Assembly: GCA_030696085.1 (NCBI GenBank)
Contig: JAUYNL010000081.1
Span: 1 to 64,000 of the forward strand
Reading direction: 5' to 3'
Length of the DNA: 64,000 nt
Source of the DNA: Luteolibacter sp.
Lineage (GTDB): Bacteria; Verrucomicrobiota; Verrucomicrobiia; Verrucomicrobiales; Akkermansiaceae
Each line of letters starts with the position of its first letter. The stretch's first letter is position 1. A program made the position numbers and the translations under genes. The notes under the pieces are model-generated. The model saw nothing but the letters and a program-made list of their open reading frames with translations. It was not told the DNA's origin and searched no databases. This document shows positions 18,995 through 28,035 of the stretch, piece after piece.

Positions 18995-20557
18995 CTAACA
19001 AAGCTGATAGTAGGGGGTGCTGAGCATGAGGTGGCAGAGCTCGGCGGTTTCCTTGTCGGTGAAGATGACGCCCTTTTTGGCGGTGGCGTATTCGATGAAG
19101 GAGCCGCGGGCCTTGTCGGGCAGCGGGCCTTGGAAGAAGCGGAAGATGAGGGAGTCCACAAGTCCGGCGGGATTCTCACGCAGCGGCCTGGGGGCGATTT
19201 CCCCATAATCCGGCCCGTTCCATCCGCGTCCGCCGCGGCGGGGTGCGGGGGCCATGCCCGGGGTTTTGACGCGTTCCATGGCCATGGCCTTGCCGCCTTC
19301 GTCGGATCCCTTGGTGAGGAATCCGGCGAGGTTGTAGCGGGTGAGCAGGGTGTTGGTGTTGATCCATGCCTGGCCCCAGTCCCAGCCGGCGACGTTCGGC
19401 GGCAGGAAGAGGATCTGGCCGAGTTGCTGCTGGGCGGTGATGGGGAATCCGGCAGGCGGCTCGTCGATTTCAAGTTGCTTGAGCAACTGGATGAGGAACT
19501 GGATGGGGGATTTGATCTGCGATCGGATCGATGCCTCGGCGTAGAATTCGCTGGAGAGGAAAATTTCGCGCAGCAGGGGAGCGATCTGATAGTCCGCCCT
19601 GGCCAGGGTGTCCGCTAGAGAGTCGATGGCGGCTTCCGCCGGCTGTTCATGGACGAAGAACTCCCAGATTTTCCTGCTGATGAAGCGGGCGGGCCGTGAT
19701 TGTTCGAAGATGAGCTTGATGACGTCGTTTCCGGCGTAGGGGCCGGTTTTTCCGAAGATGGTTTTATCGGTTTCGTCCCATTGCCTGCGGTTGTGGGTGA
19801 CCTTGCCGTTCCTGCGGTCGAACTGATAGCCGGTGAAGGCGCGGGCGGCCTCGCGAATGTCCTGCTCGGTGTAGTTCCCCTCGCCGAGGGTGAAGAGTTC
19901 CATCACCTCGCGGGCGAAGTTTTCATTGGGTTTTCCTTTTTTCGAGTTTTGGGTATCGAGGTAAAGCGTCATCGCCGGATCCATGAGGATGGCCTGTGTG
20001 AGATCCCTGAAACCGCCAAAGGCATGGCGGCGGAAAAGTTCGTTCTGATGGAGCATCAGGACCGGTTCCTTGACCTTTTGGATGGAAGTGGCGAAGTGGT
20101 CGTGCCAGAAAAGCGTCATTTTCTCACGCAACGGGGCCTTGGTCTTCAGGATGCGCCGGAACCACCAGCCTTGGGCTTCGAGTGCCTGCTGGCGGTTTTC
20201 CTTCTGGAATTTCTGGATCGTCTCGCGGCGGATGCGCCCCATCTCCTCCGTGGTGTGCCCTCGCAGGGACCGCCGCATTTCGCGGATTTGGTCGTTGCGG
20301 GAGCGCAGTTCGGCGAGAGCCTGTTCCTCCCTCGCCCATTCGGGCAATGGAAAGGCGTTCTCGGCCTCATCCGGTGTGATCAGGGAATCCACGGCCTTGA
20401 CGCGACCGAGGGCGTGGAAGGCCCGGATTTCGTCGAGACCGCCGCCGAATCCGGCGCGATTCAGCAGGTGCGCCGCCTCGTTTACCGTCCATGAGTCGCT
20501 GGCTTTTGGGAGCATGTCTCTGAAACCGCCGCGTGGTGGGGAAGTTGCGCAAGTCAT
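18995..20557 (-). CDS. DUF1800 family protein
   Basis: AAHLLNRAGFGG; FWHDHFATS; NENFAREVMELFTLGEGNYTEQDIREAARAFTGY; adjacent DUF1501 partner. Confidence 0.95.
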   Translation of the reverse strand: MTCATSPPRGGFRDMLPKASDSWTVNEAAHLLNRAGFGGGLDEIRAFHALGRVKAVDSLITPDEAENAFPLPEWAREEQALAELRSRNDQIREMRRSLRGHTTEEMGRIRRETIQKFQKENRQQALEAQGWWFRRILKTKAPLREKMTLFWHDHFATSIQKVKEPVLMLHQNELFRRHAFGGFRDLTQAILMDPAMTLYLDTQNSKKGKPNENFAREVMELFTLGEGNYTEQDIREAARAFTGYQFDRRNGKVTHNRRQWDETDKTIFGKTGPYAGNDVIKLIFEQSRPARFISRKIWEFFVHEQPAEAAIDSLADTLARADYQIAPLLREIFLSSEFYAEASIRSQIKSPIQFLIQLLKQLEIDEPPAGFPITAQQQLGQILFLPPNVAGWDWGQAWINTNTLLTRYNLAGFLTKGSDEGGKAMAMERVKTPGMAPAPRRGGRGWNGPDYGEIAPRPLRENPAGLVDSLIFRFFQGPLPDKARGSFIEYATAKKGVIFTDKETAELCHLMLSTPYYQLC

Positions 20558-20588
20558 TTCTCAGGTGGAGGGTGGAACAAGCGATGCC

Positions 20589-21638
20589 TCAGAACGGATT
20601 CTCGAAGATGGAGTCGCCGGGATCGATGTCGAGCATGATGGAGATGTGTTTGGTGGTGAGCTCTCCCATGGTTTTGCAGTCCCGGAAATTCCGGTCGTCG
20701 TGCATCCGGTCCAGTTCCTTCGCTAGGGTCACGACGTGTTCGCGCGGCGCGAGTTCCTCGCGGCGCATGATGCCGAGCAGGGCGCGCAGGCGGCCGCTTT
20801 CCACCTTGGCGCGGCGCGACATTTGCGCATGTTCCTCGGCCACATATTGGTCGATGCTCTTGCGGTTGAGCACATCGAAGGCGAGCTTGGTGACGGCGCG
20901 GTTCGACCTGAAGCGGAAGGCGAGATAGATGTTGCCCTTGCCCTCGTAGGATTGCTGGTCGAAATCAATGGCGCGCACGCGGTATTGGACCTCCTCGAAG
21001 TCCGGGGTGATGTCCACCACGTAGTTGACGCTACGCATGTCACCTAACAACCGGATGAAGGTGCGTTCGTTGAACTTGGTGAATTCCTTGGCGATGCGTA
21101 CCTTGTTGAGGCCTGGCTGGTGGATGTAATCGCGCAGGAAGACGTCGCCCGGAACGCCGGCGATGTGCTCTTCGATGAGGGTGTTGCCGTTGACCAGGTA
21201 GTTGATGCGGTTGGGCGAGAGGATATGTTCAAGCTCGAGGCCGTAAACGCGAGAGGCGTCGGCGTGCTTTACGTAGAAGTAGTCGGAATTGTCGTTGAAA
21301 AGATTGGTGATGCGGATCCGGAAGGGGCGGGAGTTTCCGAAATCGCCGAAATCGATGCGATCCACCAGCAGGTGCTCGTGCTGCTTGGCGTCGCGGCCGA
21401 GTTTGAGCTCGGTGTAAATGGCGGTGAGACGCGGCAGGATTTCCGCAAAGACGGAGGGCGGATACATCACCGTGAGCCACAGCGTTTCACGGCCGTTCGG
21501 ATCCTCGTAAGGAATCGCGCCGGTGAAACGGCAGAGCTCGTCATAAATCTTGGGAATCTCCCGCTGCCGGTCGTAATGATACAGGTATTGGCGCAGGGCC
21601 TGCGAAACGGGGTAACGTATTTTTCGCCGTGCGATCAC
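20589..21638 (-). CDS. Conserved-looking protein of unknown function
   Basis: 349-aa ORF with GC-rich codon bias; no family recognised. Confidence 0.75.
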   Translation of the reverse strand: MIARRKIRYPVSQALRQYLYHYDRQREIPKIYDELCRFTGAIPYEDPNGRETLWLTVMYPPSVFAEILPRLTAIYTELKLGRDAKQHEHLLVDRIDFGDFGNSRPFRIRITNLFNDNSDYFYVKHADASRVYGLELEHILSPNRINYLVNGNTLIEEHIAGVPGDVFLRDYIHQPGLNKVRIAKEFTKFNERTFIRLLGDMRSVNYVVDITPDFEEVQYRVRAIDFDQQSYEGKGNIYLAFRFRSNRAVTKLAFDVLNRKSIDQYVAEEHAQMSRRAKVESGRLRALLGIMRREELAPREHVVTLAKELDRMHDDRNFRDCKTMGELTTKHISIMLDIDPGDSIFENPF

Positions 21639-21811
21639 GCAGCCAGGCTAGGGGCTGCCGGAGCACGATGCCAGCACGGGTTTTTTAAGAGGCCGCTACG
21701 CTGCGAAGCCATCCGCAACAGTCTGGAGAAGGGATCGGTGTGGAAAACCATGAATGGATTCCGCCCCGGCCACCCTCAATCTGTTGGAAATAAAGCGATG
21801 CGCGGCGGAAC

Positions 21812-22243
21812 TCAGTCTTTGGCGGCGGAGTCCTTGACTTTGATGCGGGCGGGGACATCGGCGATGGAGATGCCGGCCTTGGTGAGGGAGTCCCAGACTT
21901 GGAGCAGGCGTTCGAGCGGGAGTTTGCGGTCGGCTTCTAGTTCGAGTTTGCGGCCGGGGTTTTGTTTCTGGTAGGCGGCGAGGTAGGATTCCAGCAGGCC
22001 CTCGGGCACGGCGAGGGTGTCGAGGGTGATGTTTCCGGTGGCATCCACGGCGATGACGGAGCGGGCGTCGCTGACGGTATCGGAGGGGATTTCGCGGACG
22101 GTGGGCAGCTCGATGTGGAGGATTTCGCGGGGTTTCTTGAAGGTGGTGGAGACGATGAAGAAGACGAGCAGGATGAAGAGGATGTCGATCATGGGGACGA
22201 TCGGGACCTCGGCGCGCTTGCGGCGGATGCGGTGGAAATGCAT
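21812..22243 (-). CDS. ExbD/TolR-like biopolymer transport protein
   Basis: EVPIVPMIDILFILLVFFIVSTTF. Confidence 0.93.
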   Translation of the reverse strand: MHFHRIRRKRAEVPIVPMIDILFILLVFFIVSTTFKKPREILHIELPTVREIPSDTVSDARSVIAVDATGNITLDTLAVPEGLLESYLAAYQKQNPGRKLELEADRKLPLERLLQVWDSLTKAGISIADVPARIKVKDSAAKD

Positions 22244-22246
22244 GGT

Positions 22247-22921
22247 TCAGCTAGGGTTTCCGGGGCGCTGGCAGACGTGGGCGAGATCGGCGAGCAACGA
22301 CTCCAGCCGCGCGGTGAGCACTTCGATGCGGCGGGTGAAGTAGCCGTGCGCGACGACGCAGGGCACGGCGATGGCAAGGCCGAAGATGGTGGTGTTGAGG
22401 GCGATGGCGATGCCGCGGGCGATGGCGAGGTGGTCGGCAGCATCGCTGAGGCCTTGGAAGATGGCGACGAGGCCGGAGGCGGTGCCGAGCAGACCGAGCA
22501 GCGGGGCGATGGTGATGACGATATCGAGCACGCCGATGCCGGCATGCAGGCGGGAGCATTCCTCGCGGGCGGAGGCTTCCACGGCGAGGATGATGTCGCG
22601 CTGGGGTTTCCCGCGGTGGCGCAAGGCCACGGCGGCGAGGCGGGCCAGCGTGCTTTCGCCCTGCTCGAACTCCTTGAGCACGGGCTGGAGGCGATCCGCA
22701 GCGGCGAGTTCCTGAAACTGGATCACCTTTCCGGCGAGCTCGTCAGGGATAACGCGGCGGCGGGAGAGCGAGAGGAATTTATAGAGGATGGCCATCATGC
22801 CGACGATGGAGGTGAGGCCGAGGGGAATCATGAAGAGTCCGCCTTTGATGAGGAATTCCCATGAGGTGGCGAGCGCATCGGCGGCGGAAAAGGTGGCGAG
22901 GAGGATCGGTGAGTGAGTCAT
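22247..22921 (-). CDS. ExbB/TolQ/MotA-like proton channel protein
   Basis: ITIAPLLGLLGTASGLVAIFQGL...ARGIAIALNTTIFGLAIAVPCVVAHGYF. Confidence 0.93.
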   Translation of the reverse strand: MTHSPILLATFSAADALATSWEFLIKGGLFMIPLGLTSIVGMMAILYKFLSLSRRRVIPDELAGKVIQFQELAAADRLQPVLKEFEQGESTLARLAAVALRHRGKPQRDIILAVEASAREECSRLHAGIGVLDIVITIAPLLGLLGTASGLVAIFQGLSDAADHLAIARGIAIALNTTIFGLAIAVPCVVAHGYFTRRIEVLTARLESLLADLAHVCQRPGNPS

Positions 22922-22932
22922 TGAGTGGATGA

Positions 22933-24114
22933 TTAGAAATAGAATCTGAAGATGAGTTCCAGCGGTTCCTTGTCGTATTCCTTGCGGAGGTCGCGGGGCA
23001 TGGCGGGGATTTCCGCATCGCGGATGGAATTGAGGGTGAAACCTTTCTGGACCTCGCCGGTTTCCATGTCACCGACGAACTGGACGGAGCGGACCTTGCC
23101 GGCGGCATTCACGAAGAAGCGGACGGTTAGAAATCCCGGGGTGATGAAATCCCGGTGGCGCACGCAGTTGCGCTGCCACTCCTGCTCCACGGCGCGGCTG
23201 ATGGCGGCCTGATAACGGCCGAGCGGGGAATCCGCCACATCCAGTGCGCTGCGGCCGGTGCGCGAGATGGATCCGACGACGGCGGTCTTGCGCTGGTAGC
23301 CGCTGAAGGCGGGATTCCGGGGGGGCTTGGGTTTCGGGTTTTGTTGTGCGTTTTCCGCCTCGGCGGGCACGGGGCTGGGCGGTGGAGTTTCGGCGGCAGG
23401 CTGCTGTTGCGTCGCAGGCTTGATCTGATCTTCCATGGCGGTCTCGCGCGGGACCTGCACATCCATGGGATTCGGGCCTTCGAGCAGGGCCTCGCGCTGC
23501 GGTGGCGTGGCCCGCCCGCCGTCCGGGCCGGGCGCATCGGCGGGTGGTTCCGGGGGCGCGGATTCGGTGGATTGCGCCGCTACCGGAGCGGGCGTTTCGG
23601 GCACTGGCTGAGGCGGAGTTTCCGCGAGGGAGCCGTCCTGGTAGTCGCTTTGGGTGGTTTCGATGTCCGTTTCGTCGCGCGGATCGATGCCGGTCTGGGA
23701 AGGTAGCGGCGGGGCGGAGGAAACGGGGGCGCGATCGCTGGTGGCGCGGGTGTTGCGCTCGCCGATGAACGCGGTGCTTTTCTCAGGAGGCGCGGCCTGA
23801 TCGGTGCTGGTCCGGGCAAAGCGCTTATCCGGCGAGGCCGGGACTGCCGGGGCTGGCTGGCTTTCCGCAGGGATGGGGAAAATTTTGGCGATCATCTCCG
23901 GCGGCGGCGTTTCGGGCGCGGCGGCGGCGGCCTTTTTACGGAACTCGGCGGACTCCAGCGCGGCCAGGCCGAAGGCGGCGAGCAGGGCGAGGTTGGCGAG
24001 CAAGGACAGCCCGAGCGCGATCATCCAGAGGTGACCGTCGCCGCGCCGCGAGGAGAGTGCCAAGGCTTGCATTGCCAACGCCGCCAACCTTGCCGGGAAA
24101 CCCTGCGGGCGCAA
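22933..24114 (-). CDS. TonB-like energy transducer, proline-rich
   Basis: N-terminal TM, long Pro/Ala-rich linker, C-terminal TonB-like VRFFVNAAGKVRSVQFV; operon with exbB/exbD. Confidence 0.8.
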   Translation of the reverse strand: MRPQGFPARLAALAMQALALSSRRGDGHLWMIALGLSLLANLALLAAFGLAALESAEFRKKAAAAAPETPPPEMIAKIFPIPAESQPAPAVPASPDKRFARTSTDQAAPPEKSTAFIGERNTRATSDRAPVSSAPPLPSQTGIDPRDETDIETTQSDYQDGSLAETPPQPVPETPAPVAAQSTESAPPEPPADAPGPDGGRATPPQREALLEGPNPMDVQVPRETAMEDQIKPATQQQPAAETPPPSPVPAEAENAQQNPKPKPPRNPAFSGYQRKTAVVGSISRTGRSALDVADSPLGRYQAAISRAVEQEWQRNCVRHRDFITPGFLTVRFFVNAAGKVRSVQFVGDMETGEVQKGFTLNSIRDAEIPAMPRDLRKEYDKEPLELIFRFYF

Positions 24115-24132
24115 TCCGGGAAATCCGGGCTT

Positions 24133-24361
24133 TTACAAACCGGGGGAAAGCGCCTCGCGCCCCAACTCCCGAGCAGCCTCCGCCTGCCGCAGATCGTGGG
24201 TCATCAGGCGTTTTACTCGCCGTCGCGCCCTCCTTGATCGGCAGCATTCGCGCGATGGGCTTCCCGTCGCGAGTGATGATGATTTCCCGCCCGGTTTCCA
24301 AGGATTGCTCCGCTTCCGGCCGGCGCTGACGCACATCCCGGATGGTCATCATTTTCATGAT
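24133..24361 (-). pseudogene. Phd/YefM-type antitoxin, apparently frameshifted
   Basis: MKMMTIRDVRQRRPEAEQSLETGREIIITRDGKPIARMLPI is Phd/YefM-like; that frame then runs into tonB while another frame (VKRLMTHDLRQAEAARELGREALSPGL*) stops just before tonB. Confidence 0.45.
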
Positions 24362-24394
24362 GTCCATGTGTAGCATGTTTCACGGGACACCTCT

Positions 24395-25072
24395 TCATTC
24401 CGCGGCGCGGCCCTTGCGGGCGAGCCAGATGGGTAGCATCCGGGTTTTTTTCGCGTTGGGCGAGGCGGGAACGGTGAACTCGGCGACATCAAACCCGGAG
24501 CGCTGGAGGCGGCGGGTCAGGTTTGAGAGCGGGCGCGAGCCGGCGATGGCGAGCAAACCGCCGGCTTGCAGCGCCTCGTAGGCGGCAGAGACCCAGCGCC
24601 GGTCATCCACCCATGGGCGCTTGCCGGGGCCGGTGGGCGAGGCATCGAGATGGAGGAGGATGGCATGCAGCATTCCGGCATGGCGGAGCAGGGCGGCTGG
24701 CCCGCAATCAGTTTCCAGAACGATCCGCGGCTCGGTGAGCAAGGGGCTATCGGGCAAGTGCTGGCGGTGCCAGTCGGGAAGGGCCGCGAGGGGCTCCGCA
24801 ACGATGAAGGTGCCGCGCTTTTGTTTCAATTCGGCGGCGGCGGCGGCGATCGAGTGACCCAGGCCGAGACCGACGAAGAACAGCTTCGGTTGGCGCGCGG
24901 GACGGAATGGAGCGCAGGCGAGGCGGGCGAGCTCTTCTTCAGCCGCGCGGGTGGCGGGGCCGCAGATCTGCTGGCCATGAATGAGCAGGAACTTGCGGCC
25001 ATCGTGCTCCTGGAGCGTCAGGGTGACACCTTCCGGAAGCGGGGTTTCAGCGAGGGTGATTCTTGGTTTCAT
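24395..25072 (-). CDS. Spermidine-synthase-like (SAM-dependent methyltransferase fold) protein
   Basis: PKLFFVGLGLGHSIAAAAAEL...IVAEPLAALPDWHRQ; DDRRWVSAAYEALQAGGLLAIAGS. Confidence 0.65.
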   Translation of the reverse strand: MKPRITLAETPLPEGVTLTLQEHDGRKFLLIHGQQICGPATRAAEEELARLACAPFRPARQPKLFFVGLGLGHSIAAAAAELKQKRGTFIVAEPLAALPDWHRQHLPDSPLLTEPRIVLETDCGPAALLRHAGMLHAILLHLDASPTGPGKRPWVDDRRWVSAAYEALQAGGLLAIAGSRPLSNLTRRLQRSGFDVAEFTVPASPNAKKTRMLPIWLARKGRAAE

Positions 25073-25118
25073 AAGGTCTTGTGTGCGGAGTATCAGCCGG
25101 GATCAGGGCTGGTGACAA

Positions 25119-25148
25119 GAAAACCCCGGCCATGTGCGGCCGGGGTTT
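25119..25148 (-). terminator. Rho-independent terminator downstream of HU gene
   Basis: Perfect 12-bp stem AAAACCCCGGCC-ATGTGC-GGCCGGGGTTTT. Confidence 0.85.
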
Positions 25149-25212
25149 TCATGGTTTTATGAGGTTGTTTCAATCTGTCGGGGGATGGAGGGAGGCCGGA
25201 GCCTCCCGCCGA

Positions 25213-25488
25213 TCATAGCGAGCCCTTGAGCACGGAGGAGGGCTTGAAGCCGACCGACTTGGAGGCGGCGATCTTCATGGACTCTCCGGTCTTCGGGTTG
25301 CGGCCGGTGCGTGCGGCGCGTTTCTTGACCTCGAAAGTGCCGAATCCGATGATTTGGACTTTCTTGTCCTTCCTCACGCCTTTGGCGATGGAGGAGAGAA
25401 CGGCTTCGAGGGCTTCGTCGGCGGCACGCTTGGTGGCGTCTTTTCCGAGGGCGGCTTGGATGGTATCAATGAGTTCAGCTTTATTCAT
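25213..25488 (-). CDS. HU family DNA-binding protein
   Basis: MNKAELIDTIQAALGK...VQIIGFGTFEVKKRAARTGRNPKTGESMKIAASKSVGFKPS. Confidence 0.97.
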   Translation of the reverse strand: MNKAELIDTIQAALGKDATKRAADEALEAVLSSIAKGVRKDKKVQIIGFGTFEVKKRAARTGRNPKTGESMKIAASKSVGFKPSSVLKGSL

Positions 25489-25808
25489 GGCAGCGGAAGT
25501 TTGTGCGGAGCGGGGATGGGGTTGGCAAGAGAAAATCCTTTGAATTCCTAGGGAATTTTTGGAATGGCGGCCGGGCCGGGCCGCGATGGAGAATATGAAA
25601 AGGAAGGCCGGGGCCCGGGGATTAGTTGATAGATAATGTTAGATCGACGCGCCTTACGGATGGGCGGCCATGAGCATGGCTGGGATCAGGCGGCGCTTTC
25701 CAGACTCGCGCATTGCCGCCGCGTTGAGAAATTTTCAAGAAAAGAACTTGCGGCGGCATCGGTCGCTCAATAAAGACCACGCGCCCGCGGCAAGCGGGCA
25801 ATTCCGGC

Positions 25809-26675
25809 ATGATTCGTCGCACGCTGCTCCCAACCCTGACCGCCTGGCTCCTCAGCCTCGCCTCCGCTTTCGCGGCCGGCGATGGAGGACACCATGCGCT
25901 GCCCCTTGATGCCCAGCAGCTCTTCGGGCCCTTCACCAACTCCACGATCATGGTCTGGCTGGCGGTGGGCCTGATCATTTTGTTCTGCCGCGCGGCGACG
26001 CGGAAAATGGCGTTGGTTCCCGCCGGTTTCCAGAATTTCGCGGAGTGGGTGGTGGAGTCGCTCTATGATTTCCTCGGCGGCCTGTTGGGAGAGCATCTGG
26101 TGAAACGTGTGTTCTGGTTTTTCGGCTCGGTGTTTTTTTTCATTCTGGTGAACAATTACATGGGCCTCATCCCCTTCGTCGGCACGATCGGATGGAACAC
26201 GGTGGACGCCCACGGGCATCACGGATTCACACCATGGCTGCGGGGGGGCAATGCGGACATCAACATGACCGCCGCGATGTCCCTCACCTTCGCCATCCTG
26301 TGGTTCTACTGGGCGATCACGGAGAGTGGCCTGAAAGCCTTCCTCGCCCACATTTTCGCGCCGAAGGGAAGTTTCCACGGCATCATGCTGCTGATGATGG
26401 TGCCGATTTTCCTGTTTGTCGGCGTGTTGGAAGTGATCTCGATCGCGATCCGCCCGGTGGCGCTGACTTTCCGTCTTTTCGGCAACATCTACGGTGGCGA
26501 GCAGACGCTTGAAGCTTTGATGAATCTGGTTCCCAAGTGGCTCGCCTTCCTGCCGGCGCTGCCGTTTTATTTCATGGAACTGCTCGTCGGTTTCGTGCAA
26601 GCCCTCGTCTTCACTTTGCTCTGCGCCATCTTCCTCAAGCTCATCTGCGATCACGGCGATGAGGCGCACCACTGA
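25809..26675 (+). CDS. atpB: F0F1 ATP synthase subunit a
   Basis: VALTFRLFGNIYGGE; LLVGFVQALVFTLLCAIFLKL. Confidence 0.96.
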   Translation: MIRRTLLPTLTAWLLSLASAFAAGDGGHHALPLDAQQLFGPFTNSTIMVWLAVGLIILFCRAATRKMALVPAGFQNFAEWVVESLYDFLGGLLGEHLVKRVFWFFGSVFFFILVNNYMGLIPFVGTIGWNTVDAHGHHGFTPWLRGGNADINMTAAMSLTFAILWFYWAITESGLKAFLAHIFAPKGSFHGIMLLMMVPIFLFVGVLEVISIAIRPVALTFRLFGNIYGGEQTLEALMNLVPKWLAFLPALPFYFMELLVGFVQALVFTLLCAIFLKLICDHGDEAHH

Positions 26676-26748
26676 CCCTTTCCGCAGTCCGACCATGGCA
26701 TGACCGTGGGGGCTGCTGAATAAAACACATCAAACACAACAACAGACC

Positions 26749-26943
26749 ATGTTTACTAAAGCATTCGCAGTCGCACTCGCCGCTCTTGGCGGTGGCATTG
26801 GTATCGGCATCCTTGGCTCCAAGGCTGCGGAAGCCACCGGACGCAATCCGGGTGCCGCCACTCCGATCCTGGTGATTTCGATCATTCTGGCCGCGCTCAT
26901 CGAGGGTATCTTCATCCTCTCCGCATTTGCCGTGCCGTTCTAA
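26749..26943 (+). CDS. atpE: F0F1 ATP synthase subunit c
   Basis: GGGIGIGILGSKAAEATGRNPGAATPILVISIILAALIEGIFILSAFAV. Confidence 0.97.
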   Translation: MFTKAFAVALAALGGGIGIGILGSKAAEATGRNPGAATPILVISIILAALIEGIFILSAFAVPF

Positions 26944-26953
26944 GTTCCCCACA

Positions 26954-26990
26954 GCCGCACGCGTCGGCTGACGCGTGCGGCGTTTTTTTT
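26954..26990 (+). terminator. Intra-operon Rho-independent terminator between atpE and atpF
   Basis: Perfect 12-bp stem GCCGCACGCGTC-GGCT-GACGCGTGCGGC followed by G and T8. Confidence 0.85.
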
Positions 26991-26993
26991 CCG

Positions 26994-27566
26994 ATGTTCT
27001 CAACAGCCATGATCACCTTGCTTGCCGCCACCACTGCCGAAGCCGTTACCGCGAACCCCGGCATCGCTGAAACGATCCAGAAGACCTTCGGGTTTCATGG
27101 TCCGTTTTTCGCCGCGCAGGTGATCAATTTCTTCCTGGTGGTCTTCGTCCTGAAGAAATTCGCCTTCGGCCCGATCCAGGTGATGCTCGAACAACGCCGC
27201 ATCCGCATCGCCGAAGGTGAGGAAAAGCTCAAGCGCATCGAAAAACAACTCGCGGAATCCGAGGAAACGACCGCAGCCGCCATCGCCAAGGCCAACGAGG
27301 ACGCCATCCGCCTGATCAACGAGGCCAAGGAAGGCGCCCATGCCTTCAGCGAACAAAAGGCCCAGGAGGCCATCGCCCAGGCTCAACAGATTCTCGCAAA
27401 AGCCGAAGCCGCCGCCAAAGCCGACCGCGAGCGCCTCAGCAGCGAGCTGAAACGCGAGTTCGGTCGCCTTGTTGCCTCCACCACCGCGCAGGTCACCGGC
27501 AAGGTTCTCACCGCGGATGACCAGAAGCGCATCAACGAGGACGCACTCGTCAAGGTCGAAGCTTGA
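26994..27566 (+). CDS. atpF: F0F1 ATP synthase subunit b (start possibly 27009)
   Basis: Single N-terminal TM then long charged helix; operon position. Confidence 0.92.
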   Translation: MFSTAMITLLAATTAEAVTANPGIAETIQKTFGFHGPFFAAQVINFFLVVFVLKKFAFGPIQVMLEQRRIRIAEGEEKLKRIEKQLAESEETTAAAIAKANEDAIRLINEAKEGAHAFSEQKAQEAIAQAQQILAKAEAAAKADRERLSSELKREFGRLVASTTAQVTGKVLTADDQKRINEDALVKVEA

Positions 27567-27589
27567 TTCCCCGCGTTTCCCCCTTTCTC

Positions 27590-27982
27590 ATGAAAATCTC
27601 CAAAGTCGCCGCCACCACCGCACGCCGCCTGTTCGGTATCTGCCAAACTGATGGTCGGCTGGATGATGCGAAGTTGCGCACGGTGGTTGCCAAATTGGCC
27701 GAATCCAAGCCGCGCGATTACCTCGGCATTCTTTCCGCGCTCCAACGCCTCACCCGCCTCGATCTCGAACGCCGCAAGGTCACCGTCGAAAGCGCCGTGG
27801 AACTCGACGAAGCGACCCGCCAGCGGGTGGTCGCCGGACTTGCCAAACAATACGGCCCCGGACTCGTCGCCCAATACCAGATCACCCCCGCGCTGCTTGG
27901 CGGCCTGCGCATCCGCGTCGGCAACGATGTCTTCGATGGCTCAGTCCAAGGCCGCCTCGACCGCCTCGCCGCTGCATTCTGA
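27590..27982 (+). CDS. atpH: F0F1 ATP synthase subunit delta
   Basis: C-terminal ITPALLGGLRIRVGNDVFDGSVQGRLDRL; operon position. Confidence 0.9.
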   Translation: MKISKVAATTARRLFGICQTDGRLDDAKLRTVVAKLAESKPRDYLGILSALQRLTRLDLERRKVTVESAVELDEATRQRVVAGLAKQYGPGLVAQYQITPALLGGLRIRVGNDVFDGSVQGRLDRLAAAF

Positions 27983-27993
27983 TCCCATTCTTT

Positions 27994-28026
27994 GCTGAAA
28001 ACTAAAAACTGACACCTAGCAAACTT
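27994..28026 (+). repeat. Leader motif copy upstream of atpA
   Basis: CTGAAAACTAAAAACTGACACCTAGCAAACTT-ACTTTCCCC-ATG. Confidence 0.7.
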
Positions 28027-28035
28027 ACTTTCCCC

